DNA of 6,105 nt, from the NCBI GenBank assembly GCA_012962735.1, contig DTXA01000418.1, forward strand, positions 1-6,105, read 5' to 3'. This document shows, piece after piece, positions 1 through 5,910 of this stretch. Position numbers and translations under genes: made by a program. The stretch's first letter is position 1; each line of letters opens with the position of its first letter. The stretch comes from Candidatus Latescibacterota bacterium (GTDB lineage: Bacteria > Latescibacterota > 4484-107 > B68-G9). A model generated the notes under the pieces. The model saw nothing but the letters and a program-made list of their open reading frames with translations. It was not told where the DNA came from and did not search any database.

Positions 1-1
1 A

Positions 2-151
2 GCGTCCAAGGACGACTGGAGGTATTACTTCCGGCCCTACAAGACCATACTCGTGCGCACAGTGGCAGACGGCGGGGAGAGCTTCTACGTACGTGGGGAC
101 CACAGAGCCACCCTGCCCAAGTTGTACCGGGAGATCGTACGACTTTGGTAG
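2..151 (+). CDS. C-terminal end of an unrecognised protein (5' end outside window)
   Basis: An open frame runs from the window edge to a TAG at 149-151 and gives 49 residues. The piece is soluble-looking, rich in Tyr/Arg/Asp, with a predicted strand (TILVRTV), a Gly/Ser turn (ADGGES) and a C-terminal amphipathic helix ending in EIVRLW. I do not recognise the family. It is very probably coding: the kinase that follows starts 9 bp after its stop, and that gene's Shine-Dalgarno run (GGAGGAGGAG) begins on the last base of this stop codon, so the two genes are likely co-transcribed and translationally coupled. Its function may be tied to the kinase, but this cannot be judged from the tail alone. 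Confidence 0.7.
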   Translation, partial: ASKDDWRYYFRPYKTILVRTVADGGESFYVRGDHRATLPKLYREIVRLW

Positions 152-160
152 GAGGAGGAG
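151..160 (+). promoter_or_regulatory. Ribosome binding site of the PfkB kinase, overlapping the upstream stop
   Basis: GGAGGAGGAG directly precedes the ATG at 161 and shares its first G with the TAG stop of the upstream gene. It fixes the start choice and suggests translational coupling. Confidence 0.75.
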
Positions 161-1216
161 ATGGACAAAGCACGGATGGAGGAGCTGCTCTCGGCTTTCC
201 CCCGCCTCAGGATAGCCGTGGTGGGGGATTTCTTTTTGGACAAGTACCTGGTGATAGACAGATCCCTGAGCGAGATCTCCTTGGAGACGGGCCTCGAGGC
301 GTACCAGGTGGTGGAGAGGAGGTGTTCGCCCGGGGCGGCCGGGACTGTGACATCGAACCTGTCGGCCCTCGGGGCGAGAAGGCTTTATGCTGTGGGGGTG
401 ATCGGAGACGACGGAGAGGGATACGAGCTGAGGAAGGGGCTTTTGGGGTTGGGGGCGGACATCGAGCACTTCCTCGTGCTCCGGGATAGGTTCACCCCGA
501 CCTACACCAAGCCCATGCTCCGGGAGGGAGGGAGGGAGCGGGAGATCAACCGGATGGACATAAAGAACCGCTCGCCACTTCCCAGGGAGGCAGAGGACCA
601 CATCGCACAGGCTCTCTATGCGCTTCTTCCCAAGGTGGACGGCATAGCAGTCTCGGACCAGGTGCAGGAGCGCAACTGCGGCGTGATCACAGACAGGGTA
701 CGGGAGGCCTTGGCCGAGATGGGCCAGAGGTACCCCGAAAAGCCCATAGTGGTCGATTCCAGAAAGCGGATAGGGGAGTTCAGGGAGGTGGTCCTCAAGC
801 CGAACAGGGACGAGGCTGCCCGGGCGGTGTATCCGGGGTTCGAGGGGGAGGTCGACCGGGAGATGGTTCTAAAGTGCGGGAGGGCGTTGAGGCAGCGGGC
901 TGGGAGGCCTGTCTTCGTGACTATGGGGGAGGATGGAGTTATGGTCTTCGACAGTGGGGAGCCCTGTCACATACCAGGGTTTAAGGTGCAGGGGGAGACG
1001 GACATAGTGGGAGCCGGAGACAGCGTGACGGCAGGGGTGCTGCTGACCTTGTGCGCCGGGGGGAGCCCGGAGGAGGCTGCTGTTGTGGGGAACTTAGTGG
1101 CGTCCATCACGATCCAGCAGATAGGTACAACGGGGACGGCCTCTCCTAAGCAGGTCCTGGAGAGGTTCGAGGAGTGGCAGATATATGAGAGGGGAGCATA
1201 TCGGGAAATGCCTTGA
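161..1216 (+). CDS. PfkB-family sugar kinase (RfaE domain I-like)
   Basis: This 351-residue protein is a cytoplasmic ribokinase-fold kinase that would transfer phosphate from ATP to a sugar hydroxyl. Visible landmarks are the N-terminal strand and substrate loop IAVVGDFFLDKY (residues 18-29), the Gly-rich SPGAAGTVTSNL segment (57-68), LKPNRDEA (212-219) as the PN-x-x-E-like motif, and the PfkB signature 2 DIVGAGDS (281-288), with Asp287 as the expected catalytic base. Length and motif layout resemble the kinase half of HldE/RfaE. No nucleotidyltransferase domain follows, so it is not a bifunctional HldE. The substrate is unknown: heptose phosphate, keto-deoxy sugar acid or another sugar are all possible, and the sugar-acid genes downstream make a catabolic role reasonable. 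The start at 161 is chosen because a strong GGAGGAGG lies directly upstream; the ATG at 176 has no such site. The gene is separated from the downstream sugar genes by the ferredoxin unit. Confidence 0.88.
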   Translation: MDKARMEELLSAFPRLRIAVVGDFFLDKYLVIDRSLSEISLETGLEAYQVVERRCSPGAAGTVTSNLSALGARRLYAVGVIGDDGEGYELRKGLLGLGADIEHFLVLRDRFTPTYTKPMLREGGREREINRMDIKNRSPLPREAEDHIAQALYALLPKVDGIAVSDQVQERNCGVITDRVREALAEMGQRYPEKPIVVDSRKRIGEFREVVLKPNRDEAARAVYPGFEGEVDREMVLKCGRALRQRAGRPVFVTMGEDGVMVFDSGEPCHIPGFKVQGETDIVGAGDSVTAGVLLTLCAGGSPEEAAVVGNLVASITIQQIGTTGTASPKQVLERFEEWQIYERGAYREMP

Positions 1217-1240
1217 CCATGAGGCAAATTTTATTATATT
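1213..1240 (+). promoter_or_regulatory. Sigma70-type promoter for the ferredoxin gene
   Basis: TTGACC at 1213-1218 (5 of 6 to the -35 consensus) is followed after 16 bp by TATATT at 1235-1240 (5 of 6 to -10). The spacer and -10 sit in a conspicuous A/T-rich island (about 1225-1244) in otherwise G-rich DNA. The -35 box contains the TGA stop of the kinase gene. Transcription would start near 1247, giving a leader of about 60 nt before the ferredoxin ATG at 1309. TATTAA (1237-1242, spacer 18) is an alternative -10. Confidence 0.65.
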
Positions 1241-1308
1241 AAAAGCTCCTGTTATCGTAAGGACAACCACTGCGGAGATAGAGGGAAACCTCAAGGGAAG
1301 GAGGAGAT

Positions 1309-1503
1309 ATGGCTATCGAGAAGGTGTGGATCGAGGAGGGATGCACACTGTGTGGGCTCTGCGAGGACATCGCCCCGGAGGTGTTCGAGATGGGGGACGA
1401 GACCAGCGCAGTAAAAGAGGGTGTTGACCTCAACCAGTACGAAGACCAGATCAAGGAAGCGGCGGAGTCCTGCCCTGCGGGGGTGATCCAGTTCGAGGAA
1501 TAG
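1309..1503 (+). CDS. Single-cluster [4Fe-4S] ferredoxin
   Basis: A 64-residue acidic ferredoxin, a small cytoplasmic electron carrier. The cluster ligands are Cys12, Cys15 and Cys18 in CTLCGLC, and the distant Cys55 followed by Pro (SCPAGVI). This is the CxxCxxC...CP pattern of monocluster ferredoxins such as those of Thermotoga and Pyrococcus, and the length fits. Position 22 is Ala where many relatives have a Cys, and there are no other Cys residues, so the extra disulfide known in some of these ferredoxins cannot form. A second cluster is not possible. AAGGAGGAG just upstream is a strong ribosome binding site. With its own promoter before and terminator after, it appears monocistronic; its partner enzyme is not indicated by the neighbours. 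Confidence 0.93.
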   Translation: MAIEKVWIEEGCTLCGLCEDIAPEVFEMGDETSAVKEGVDLNQYEDQIKEAAESCPAGVIQFEE

Positions 1504-1510
1504 GATTACA

Positions 1511-1537
1511 GGGCCCCCGCCTCGGCGGGGGCCCTTC
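1511..1537 (+). terminator. GC-rich hairpin terminator after ferredoxin
   Basis: A perfect 10-bp stem (GGGCCCCCGC at 1511-1520, GCGGGGGCCC at 1525-1534) closes a CTCG tetraloop, 7 bp after the ferredoxin stop. The tail is TTCTAT rather than a true T run. The stem is very stable, but release may be incomplete, and some read-through into the epimerase at 1591 is plausible. Confidence 0.8.
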
Positions 1538-1590
1538 TATAACCCTAAAAAAGTCTTGAGCTTTGCCCCGATACCCCTACAGGAGGGAAC

Positions 1591-2421
1591 ATGAGATTGG
1601 CTTTCAGCACGTTGGGATGTCCCGATTGGGATCTGGAGGAGATATTAAGACGGGCCGTCGAGTACGGGTACCAGGGAGTGGAACTCCGAGGCTATCTGGA
1701 CACCGTGTACCTTCCCGAAGCCGGACCCTTCGGCAAGGAGGCGCTCCCCAGGACGAAAGGGATGTTCAAGCAGTCCGGGGTGGAGGTAGCCTGCGTGTCA
1801 TCCTCGGCCAGGTTGGCGGCCGAGGAACAGGGAGAGCGGGAGAGAGCTCTGCAGGAGGCGTGGGAGTATCTTCTGCTGGCCCGGGAGCTGGAAGCCCCCT
1901 TCGTGCGGGTCTTCGGGGGGAGGTTGGGGTCCTCGGAGGCGCTGGTGGAGAACCTGAAGGAGGTCGGAAGGGAGGCGGAAGGATATCAGGTGACGGTGGT
2001 CTTGGAGACCCACGACGACTTTGTGGACAGCGGCAAGGTGGCGAAGGTGCTCTCCGAAGTGGACCATTCGAACGTGGGCGTCCTCTGGGATCTACACCAT
2101 CCTTACCGTTTCCTCAGGGAGCCCCCCGAGGTCACGATGGAGAACTTGAAGCCCTTCCTCAAGTACGTACACGTAAAGGACTCCAAGGGAGACGCCGAGC
2201 ACTGGACCTACACATTCTTGGGCGAGGGGGACGTCCCTATCTTGGATATGCTCAGGCTCCTCTGGGATGGCGGATACCGGGGATATCTGAGCTTAGAGTG
2301 GGAGAAGCGCTGGCATCCTGAGCTGGAAGGACCTGAGGTGGCGTTCCCCCAGTATGCGGGGAAGCTCCGGGAGTACTTGGCGCTGGTAGAGGAGGGTGGA
2401 TGCTTCAAGGGGAGTCGTTGA
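1591..2421 (+). CDS. TIM-barrel sugar (phosphate) isomerase/epimerase family protein
   Basis: A 276-residue protein of the xylose isomerase-like/AP-endonuclease-2 superfamily (COG1082 type), cytoplasmic and metal-dependent. It starts with the typical first strand MRLAFSTLG, followed by GYQGVELRG (26-34). Likely metal ligands, one per C-terminal barrel strand, are Glu139 (VVLETH), Asp167 (LWDLHH), His194 (VHVKDSK) and Glu236 (LSLEWEK). The family loop LGEGDVP is at 210-216. Such enzymes isomerise or epimerise keto sugars, sugar acids or inositol derivatives; the exact substrate cannot be read from the sequence. AGGAGGG at 1581-1587 sets the start. It heads the sugar gene set; I find no convincing promoter between the ferredoxin terminator and its start, so read-through or a non-consensus promoter is needed. 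Its C-terminal tail after about residue 268 is short and of no special character. Confidence 0.88.
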   Translation: MRLAFSTLGCPDWDLEEILRRAVEYGYQGVELRGYLDTVYLPEAGPFGKEALPRTKGMFKQSGVEVACVSSSARLAAEEQGERERALQEAWEYLLLARELEAPFVRVFGGRLGSSEALVENLKEVGREAEGYQVTVVLETHDDFVDSGKVAKVLSEVDHSNVGVLWDLHHPYRFLREPPEVTMENLKPFLKYVHVKDSKGDAEHWTYTFLGEGDVPILDMLRLLWDGGYRGYLSLEWEKRWHPELEGPEVAFPQYAGKLREYLALVEEGGCFKGSR

Positions 2422-2422
2422 T

Positions 2423-2659
2423 ATGGAGAGACTTGCTTCTATTCCCTTGGGGCTTCTGACATTTTCTATGGGAAGGGCCACGAAGACTGTGGCCAAAGGG
2501 ATAGTTCCCACCGAGGTCTTTAGCCAAGTGGCTTTTGACTCTGCCCGGGGCGGCTGGTTTGAGTATAGGCTATCTAACCCCAGCGGATTTCGCCCAGGAC
2601 GAGGTGGCGGACAACCTCAGAACTATGCTCGCCCGCCGTTAGTTCCGGAGGAACTATGA
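2423..2659 (+). pseudogene. Doubtful 78-codon ORF or frameshifted gene remnant in the gap before dgoD
   Basis: The gap between the first epimerase and the dehydratase holds an open frame from ATG 2423 (one base after the upstream TGA) to TGA 2657-2659, which overlaps the dgoD ATG by 4 bp in the ATGA manner. I do not recognise its 78 residues. Its second half is Gly/Pro/Arg-rich and looks non-biological, and its third positions are clearly less G/C-rich than in neighbouring genes. From about 2553 to the TAG at 2640-2642 the next frame reads more like protein (GLSIGYLTPADFAQDEVADN then LRTMLARR) with codon use closer to that of the neighbours. One explanation is a gene remnant with a frameshift near 2541-2555; the GYLTPADF string faintly recalls C-termini of IS3/IS481-type transposases, but this is too short to rely on. 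It has no good ribosome binding site of its own. It could equally be a non-coding spacer. Confidence 0.3.
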
Positions 2660-3825
2660 AGATAACCAAGCTCGAGACGGTTCTCGTGAAGCCCAGGTGG
2701 TGTTTCCTCAAGGTCTACACCGACGAGGGCATCGTGGGATACGGAGAACCGGTGGTCGAGGGAAAGGCCAGGACCGTGGCACAGGCGGTGCGGGAGCTGG
2801 AGCATCACCTCGTGGGGCGGGATCCCAGGAGGATACAGCACCACTGGCAGTCTATGTATCGGCACTCGTTCTACAGGGGAGGGCCGATCCTTACGAGCGC
2901 CATAAGCGGGATAGAGCAAGCCCTCTGGGACATCCTCGGCAAGTGGCTCGGGGTGCCGGTTTACCAGCTTTTAGGGGGAGCGTGTCGGGACAGGATAAGG
3001 CTCTACGCTCACTGTGGGGGGGACACCCCTCAGGAGTGCACGCGGAACGCAAGGGAGCTAGTGGGGAAGGGGTTCACAGCTTTGAAGATGGGGCTGGGGG
3101 TTATGGCGCGAAGGGAGAAAAAAGGCTCCCTCCTGCCCTCGGCCCTGTGGAGCGCGGTTCCGGTCCGGATCGTGGACAGGCCTTCGGTTGTGGACCAGGT
3201 GGTCGAAAGGGTAGGGGCGGTCAGGGATGCCGTGGGGAGGGAGGTAGACTTAGCCCTGGACTTCCACGGGCAGACAAGTCCAGCTATGGCGATAAGGCTG
3301 GCGAAGGCCTTGGAGCAGTTCGATCTTATGTTCATAGAGGAGCCGTGTCTTCCGGAGAACGTGGACGTGCTGGCCACGGTGGCCAGGTCGACTTCCATCC
3401 CAGTGGCCACAGGGGAGAGGCTTTTCACCAAGTGGGGGTTCAGGGAGGTCTTAGAGAAGCAGGCAGCCTCTGTGCTCCAGCCTGACCTGTGCCATGCAGG
3501 GGGGATATTCGAGTGCAGGATGATCGCCGCTATGGCAGAGGGATATTATGCGGCTGTTGCCCCTCACAACCCTCTGGGCCCTATCTCTCTTGCAGCTTGC
3601 ATCCAGCTTGACGCTTGTATTCCGAACTTCCTGGTGCAGGAGTTCACCACGCTCGGGGAGGGGTATCTGAAGGAGCCCTTCAGGATGGTCTCCGGGTACG
3701 TGGAGCTCCCCGAAAGGCCTGGGCTGGGGGTAGAGCTGGACGATGAGGCAGTAGGGGAGAAGATAGGGCATGACTGGAAGAGCCCGATGTTGTTCCACGA
3801 GGACGGCTCGGTGGGGGATTGGTAA
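2656..3825 (+). CDS. dgoD: Galactonate dehydratase-like enolase-superfamily enzyme
   Basis: A 389-residue mandelate racemase-type enolase-superfamily enzyme, closely resembling E. coli D-galactonate dehydratase along its length (MKITKLET, PRWCFLKV, TDEGIVGYGEP, SFYRGGPILTSAISGIEQAL, LQPDLCHAGGI, APHNPLGP). It would dehydrate an aldonate to a 2-keto-3-deoxy acid in the cytoplasm. Mg2+ ligands are Asp202 (LDFHG), Glu228 (FIEEP) and Glu254 (ATGERLF). The expected acid/base histidines are His204 (LDFHG) and His304 (APHNP). The spacing of these residues equals that in DgoD, offset by 19. The offset comes from extra sequence around residues 147-170, containing a basic patch (ARREKKG) and a hydrophobic stretch (LLPSALWSAVPV), before the family sequence resumes at VDRPSVVDQVVERV. 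A GGAGG at 2647-2651 precedes the ATG. Galactonate is the best guess; gluconate, another hexonate or an L-sugar acid are alternatives. Confidence 0.9.
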   Translation: MKITKLETVLVKPRWCFLKVYTDEGIVGYGEPVVEGKARTVAQAVRELEHHLVGRDPRRIQHHWQSMYRHSFYRGGPILTSAISGIEQALWDILGKWLGVPVYQLLGGACRDRIRLYAHCGGDTPQECTRNARELVGKGFTALKMGLGVMARREKKGSLLPSALWSAVPVRIVDRPSVVDQVVERVGAVRDAVGREVDLALDFHGQTSPAMAIRLAKALEQFDLMFIEEPCLPENVDVLATVARSTSIPVATGERLFTKWGFREVLEKQAASVLQPDLCHAGGIFECRMIAAMAEGYYAAVAPHNPLGPISLAACIQLDACIPNFLVQEFTTLGEGYLKEPFRMVSGYVELPERPGLGVELDDEAVGEKIGHDWKSPMLFHEDGSVGDW

Positions 3826-3862
3826 CTGTCCGAAGTCCAAGGTCTCTTAGAAAGGGGGAGCG

Positions 3863-4648
3863 ATGCGGCTGGCGTGTCAGGAAGGTATGGCTCCAGGGAA
3901 GACCCTGAGGGAGAAGCTCGAGAACCTGGCCAGGTACGGGTTCGAGGGAGTGGAGTTCTGGGGGAGGGATGTGAGGGAGAGGATGGACGAGATCAAGGCG
4001 GAGATGGCCCGGAGCCCTCTGAAGGTCAGCACCATATGTGCGGGGTACAGGGGAAGCCCCTTGAGCGCCGACCCGGAGGAGCGGAATGTGGCGGTGGAGG
4101 ACACAAAGGCCCTTTTGGAGGCTGCGACGGACTTAGGGGCTGTGGGGCTTATATTCGTGCCGGTTTTCGGCCCTCCGAAGCTCCCGGACCTCTCGCCCTA
4201 TAAGAAGGCCGAAGAGCTTGAGGAGGAGCTTCTTTTAACGTTGCTTTACGACCTGGCCCGACATGCGGAGAAGGTGGGCTCGGTGGTGCTCTTGGAGCCT
4301 TTAAATCGGTACGAGACCCACTTCATCCGGACCTTGGACCAGGCGGTGGAGTACGTGGAGGAGGTGGACAGTCCTGGAGTCCGGATCATGGCGGACTTCT
4401 TCCACATGAACATCGAGGAGGCGGATATAGCCGAGTCCATAAGGAAGGCCGGTAAGTATATATATCATGTGCACTTAGCGGACAGCAATAGGGTCCTGCC
4501 GGGCTGGGGCTACACGGACTTCAAGGCCGGATTTGCGGCTTTGAAGGAGGCGGGGTTCGATAAGTTCATGGCCATGGAGTGCAGTGTGCCCGGGGACCCG
4601 GAGGAGGACCTACTCAAGTCGGTGGCCTACCTGAGACAGTTCATGTAG
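3863..4648 (+). CDS. TIM-barrel keto-sugar (acid) epimerase, tagatose 3-epimerase/hydroxypyruvate isomerase family
   Basis: A 261-residue cytoplasmic enzyme of the D-tagatose 3-epimerase/hydroxypyruvate isomerase branch of the xylose isomerase-like superfamily. The metal-binding tetrad is complete: Glu145 (LLEPLNRYETH), Asp178 (MADFFHMN), His204 (HVHLADSNR) and Glu239 (MAMECS). The substrate Arg210 follows His204 by six residues. Spacings of 33, 26 and 35 between the four ligands match those of D-tagatose 3-epimerase (Glu152, Asp185, His211, Glu246). Glu145 and Glu239 would be the two acid/base residues that exchange a proton at C3. The EPLNRYETH and HMNIEE motifs are typical of members such as the Thermotoga 5-keto-L-gluconate epimerase, so a sugar-acid substrate is credible, but this is inference. 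It lies 37 bp after dgoD and has an AAAGGGGGAG ribosome binding site. Hydroxypyruvate isomerase is the usual automatic label and is less likely. Confidence 0.88.
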   Translation: MRLACQEGMAPGKTLREKLENLARYGFEGVEFWGRDVRERMDEIKAEMARSPLKVSTICAGYRGSPLSADPEERNVAVEDTKALLEAATDLGAVGLIFVPVFGPPKLPDLSPYKKAEELEEELLLTLLYDLARHAEKVGSVVLLEPLNRYETHFIRTLDQAVEYVEEVDSPGVRIMADFFHMNIEEADIAESIRKAGKYIYHVHLADSNRVLPGWGYTDFKAGFAALKEAGFDKFMAMECSVPGDPEEDLLKSVAYLRQFM

Positions 4649-4669
4649 GGAGCCCTTCGCTCATATACT
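4640..4669 (+). promoter_or_regulatory. Possible promoter before the oxidoreductase-rpmB pair
   Basis: TATACT at 4664-4669 is a good -10 box in an A/T-richer spot of the 45-bp gap after the epimerase. The best -35 is weak (TTCATG at 4640-4645, 18-bp spacer, 3 of 6 to consensus) and overlaps the end of the epimerase gene. A promoter here would provide expression of rpmB independent of the sugar genes. Confidence 0.3.
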
Positions 4670-4693
4670 TTGTAAGCCACCTTAGGAGGGGAT

Positions 4694-5656
4694 ATGCCGG
4701 TGCGCTTAGGGTTCGTAGGGGTCGGAGGAATAGCCCGCCATCACATAAGCAAGCTTGCGGGGATGGAGGATGTGGAGCTGGTGGCCTTCTGCGACGTGGT
4801 GAGGGAGCGGGCGGAGGAGGCGGCCCGGCAGTGCGGGGGTAGGGCTTACACCGAGCACAAGGAGATGTACGACCGGGAGGAGCTGGATGCTGCCTTCATC
4901 TGCCTTCCTCCCTTCGCCCACGCTGACCAGGAGCTGTCAGCGGCTGAACGGGGGATAGCCATCTTCGTGGAGAAGCCCATAGGACTTTCGGTGGAGAGGG
5001 CGGAGGAGGTGGCCTCGGCCATCCGAGAGCGGGGGGTGGTATCGTCGGTGGGATATCACTTCCGGTATATGGATGCCACCGACCGGGCTCGGGAGTTCTT
5101 GGAGGGGCGGGAGGGGGGGTTCGCCTTAGGGTACTGGATCGGAGGGATGCCAGGGGTGGCGTGGTGGCGCCGGATGGAGGGGAGCGGAGGACAGGTCGTG
5201 GAGCAGACTACCCATATCTTCGATCTGGCTCGGTACCTACTGGGCGAGGTTGCCGAGGTACGGGCGGTAGCGAGGACCGGGCTGATGCGTGACGTGCTGG
5301 ATTACAGCGTGTACGACGCAACCTTGACGCAGCTCACCTTCCAAAGCGGTGCCGTGGCGGAGATCGCCTCGGCGTGCATTACCCGGGCGGGTGGAAGGGT
5401 GGGACTGGACGTATACGGGAGGGATTGGGCGGTAAAGCTCTCCCCGAACCGTTTAGAGGTTTCGGAGCCGGGCAGGACAGAGATCATGGAGGGGGGAAGG
5501 GACCCGTACTTAGAGGAGGACAGGGTCTTCTTAGAGGCCGTCCGGACTGGGGACTCCTCCGGGATACGGTCTTCATACGAGGATGCGGTGAAGACCCTCA
5601 AAGTGACCCTCGCGGCCAACCGCTCGGTGGCCGAGGGGAGACCTGTGAGGATTTAG
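4694..5656 (+). CDS. Gfo/Idh/MocA-family NAD(P)-dependent oxidoreductase
   Basis: A 320-residue cytoplasmic sugar or inositol dehydrogenase-type protein. The N-terminal Rossmann domain shows LGFVGVGGIARHH (5-17) with the dinucleotide Gly motif, the second strand ending in Asp34 (VAFCDV), and the family EKP at 93-95, whose Lys94 is the conserved catalytic-site lysine. The C-terminal domain has the GGQVVEQTTHIFDLARYL segment (165-182) with His174 and Asp177 in the usual active-site helix. It would oxidise a sugar, inositol or sugar-acid hydroxyl to a keto group, or reduce it, with NAD(P)+. The presence of the epimerases and dehydratase fits a shared pathway. At 320 residues it is slightly short for the family, but no core element seems missing. 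AGGAGGGG at 4684-4691 sets the start. rpmB follows at 13 bp. Confidence 0.92.
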   Translation: MPVRLGFVGVGGIARHHISKLAGMEDVELVAFCDVVRERAEEAARQCGGRAYTEHKEMYDREELDAAFICLPPFAHADQELSAAERGIAIFVEKPIGLSVERAEEVASAIRERGVVSSVGYHFRYMDATDRAREFLEGREGGFALGYWIGGMPGVAWWRRMEGSGGQVVEQTTHIFDLARYLLGEVAEVRAVARTGLMRDVLDYSVYDATLTQLTFQSGAVAEIASACITRAGGRVGLDVYGRDWAVKLSPNRLEVSEPGRTEIMEGGRDPYLEEDRVFLEAVRTGDSSGIRSSYEDAVKTLKVTLAANRSVAEGRPVRI

Positions 5657-5669
5657 GGAGGTGAAGGAT

Positions 5670-5900
5670 ATGGCGAGGGCATGCGATATATGCGGAAGAG
5701 GCAGGATGTTGGGCAATAGAGTGGCCCGAAGGGGGGCCCCGAAACGCAGGGGTGGGGCGGGGCGCAAGATCACAGGGGTAACCCGCAAGAAGTTCCAGGT
5801 CAACCTGCAGCGGGTGCGGGTGATGGTGGACGGGACCCCCCAGGTGCTTCGGGTGTGCACGAGGTGCCTCAAGGCGGGTAAGGTGTTGAAAGCTGCATAA
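5670..5900 (+). CDS. rpmB: 50S ribosomal protein L28 (zinc-binding form)
   Basis: A 76-residue, very basic protein of the large ribosomal subunit. The N-terminus MARACDICGRG and the C-terminal RVCTRCLKAGKV are diagnostic of bacterial L28. Cys5, Cys8, Cys63 and Cys66 form two CxxC pairs, so this is the C+ (zinc-ribbon) form. The middle (residues 20-47) carries a Lys/Arg/Gly-rich stretch leading into FQVNLQRVRV, equivalent to the common PNLQKVRV. The start at 5670 is preferred over an in-frame GTG at 5661, because GGAGG at 5657-5661 is then 8 bp upstream and the protein begins at the conserved MARxC. The ribosome binding site lies against the stop of the oxidoreductase, so the two genes are probably co-transcribed. 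A strong terminator follows. Confidence 0.95.
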   Translation: MARACDICGRGRMLGNRVARRGAPKRRGGAGRKITGVTRKKFQVNLQRVRVMVDGTPQVLRVCTRCLKAGKVLKAA

Positions 5901-5910
5901 CCCCTGTCGG

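Noticed and set aside
1216..1308. Riboswitch or small RNA in the ferredoxin leader
   Set aside because: The leader is only about 60 nt, with four-base-pair stems and no match to a riboswitch class I know. Kept only as a weak pairing note.
1556..1583. Promoter for the first epimerase (TTGAGC with TACAGG)
   Set aside because: The -10 match is poor, and a start at this distance would fall next to or within the ribosome binding site, leaving almost no leader. Not supported.
1563..2321. A 252-codon open frame overlapping the first epimerase in another frame
   Set aside because: Its product is Gly/Arg/Pro-rich with no domain features, and the overlapping frame has a complete TIM-barrel active site and a strong ribosome binding site. 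It is a by-product of G-rich codon use.
3112..3131. A hairpin with six A residues inside dgoD, considered as a terminator or a programmed frameshift site
   Set aside because: The A run is in the loop and no T tract follows, so it is not a terminator. The A6G string is read as AAA AAA G, not in the A AAA AAG phase needed for -1 slippage, and the zero frame stays open and homologous on both sides.
2697..3485. A 262-codon open frame overlapping dgoD
   Set aside because: Low-complexity Gly/Arg-rich translation with no motifs, while dgoD is unmistakable in its own frame.
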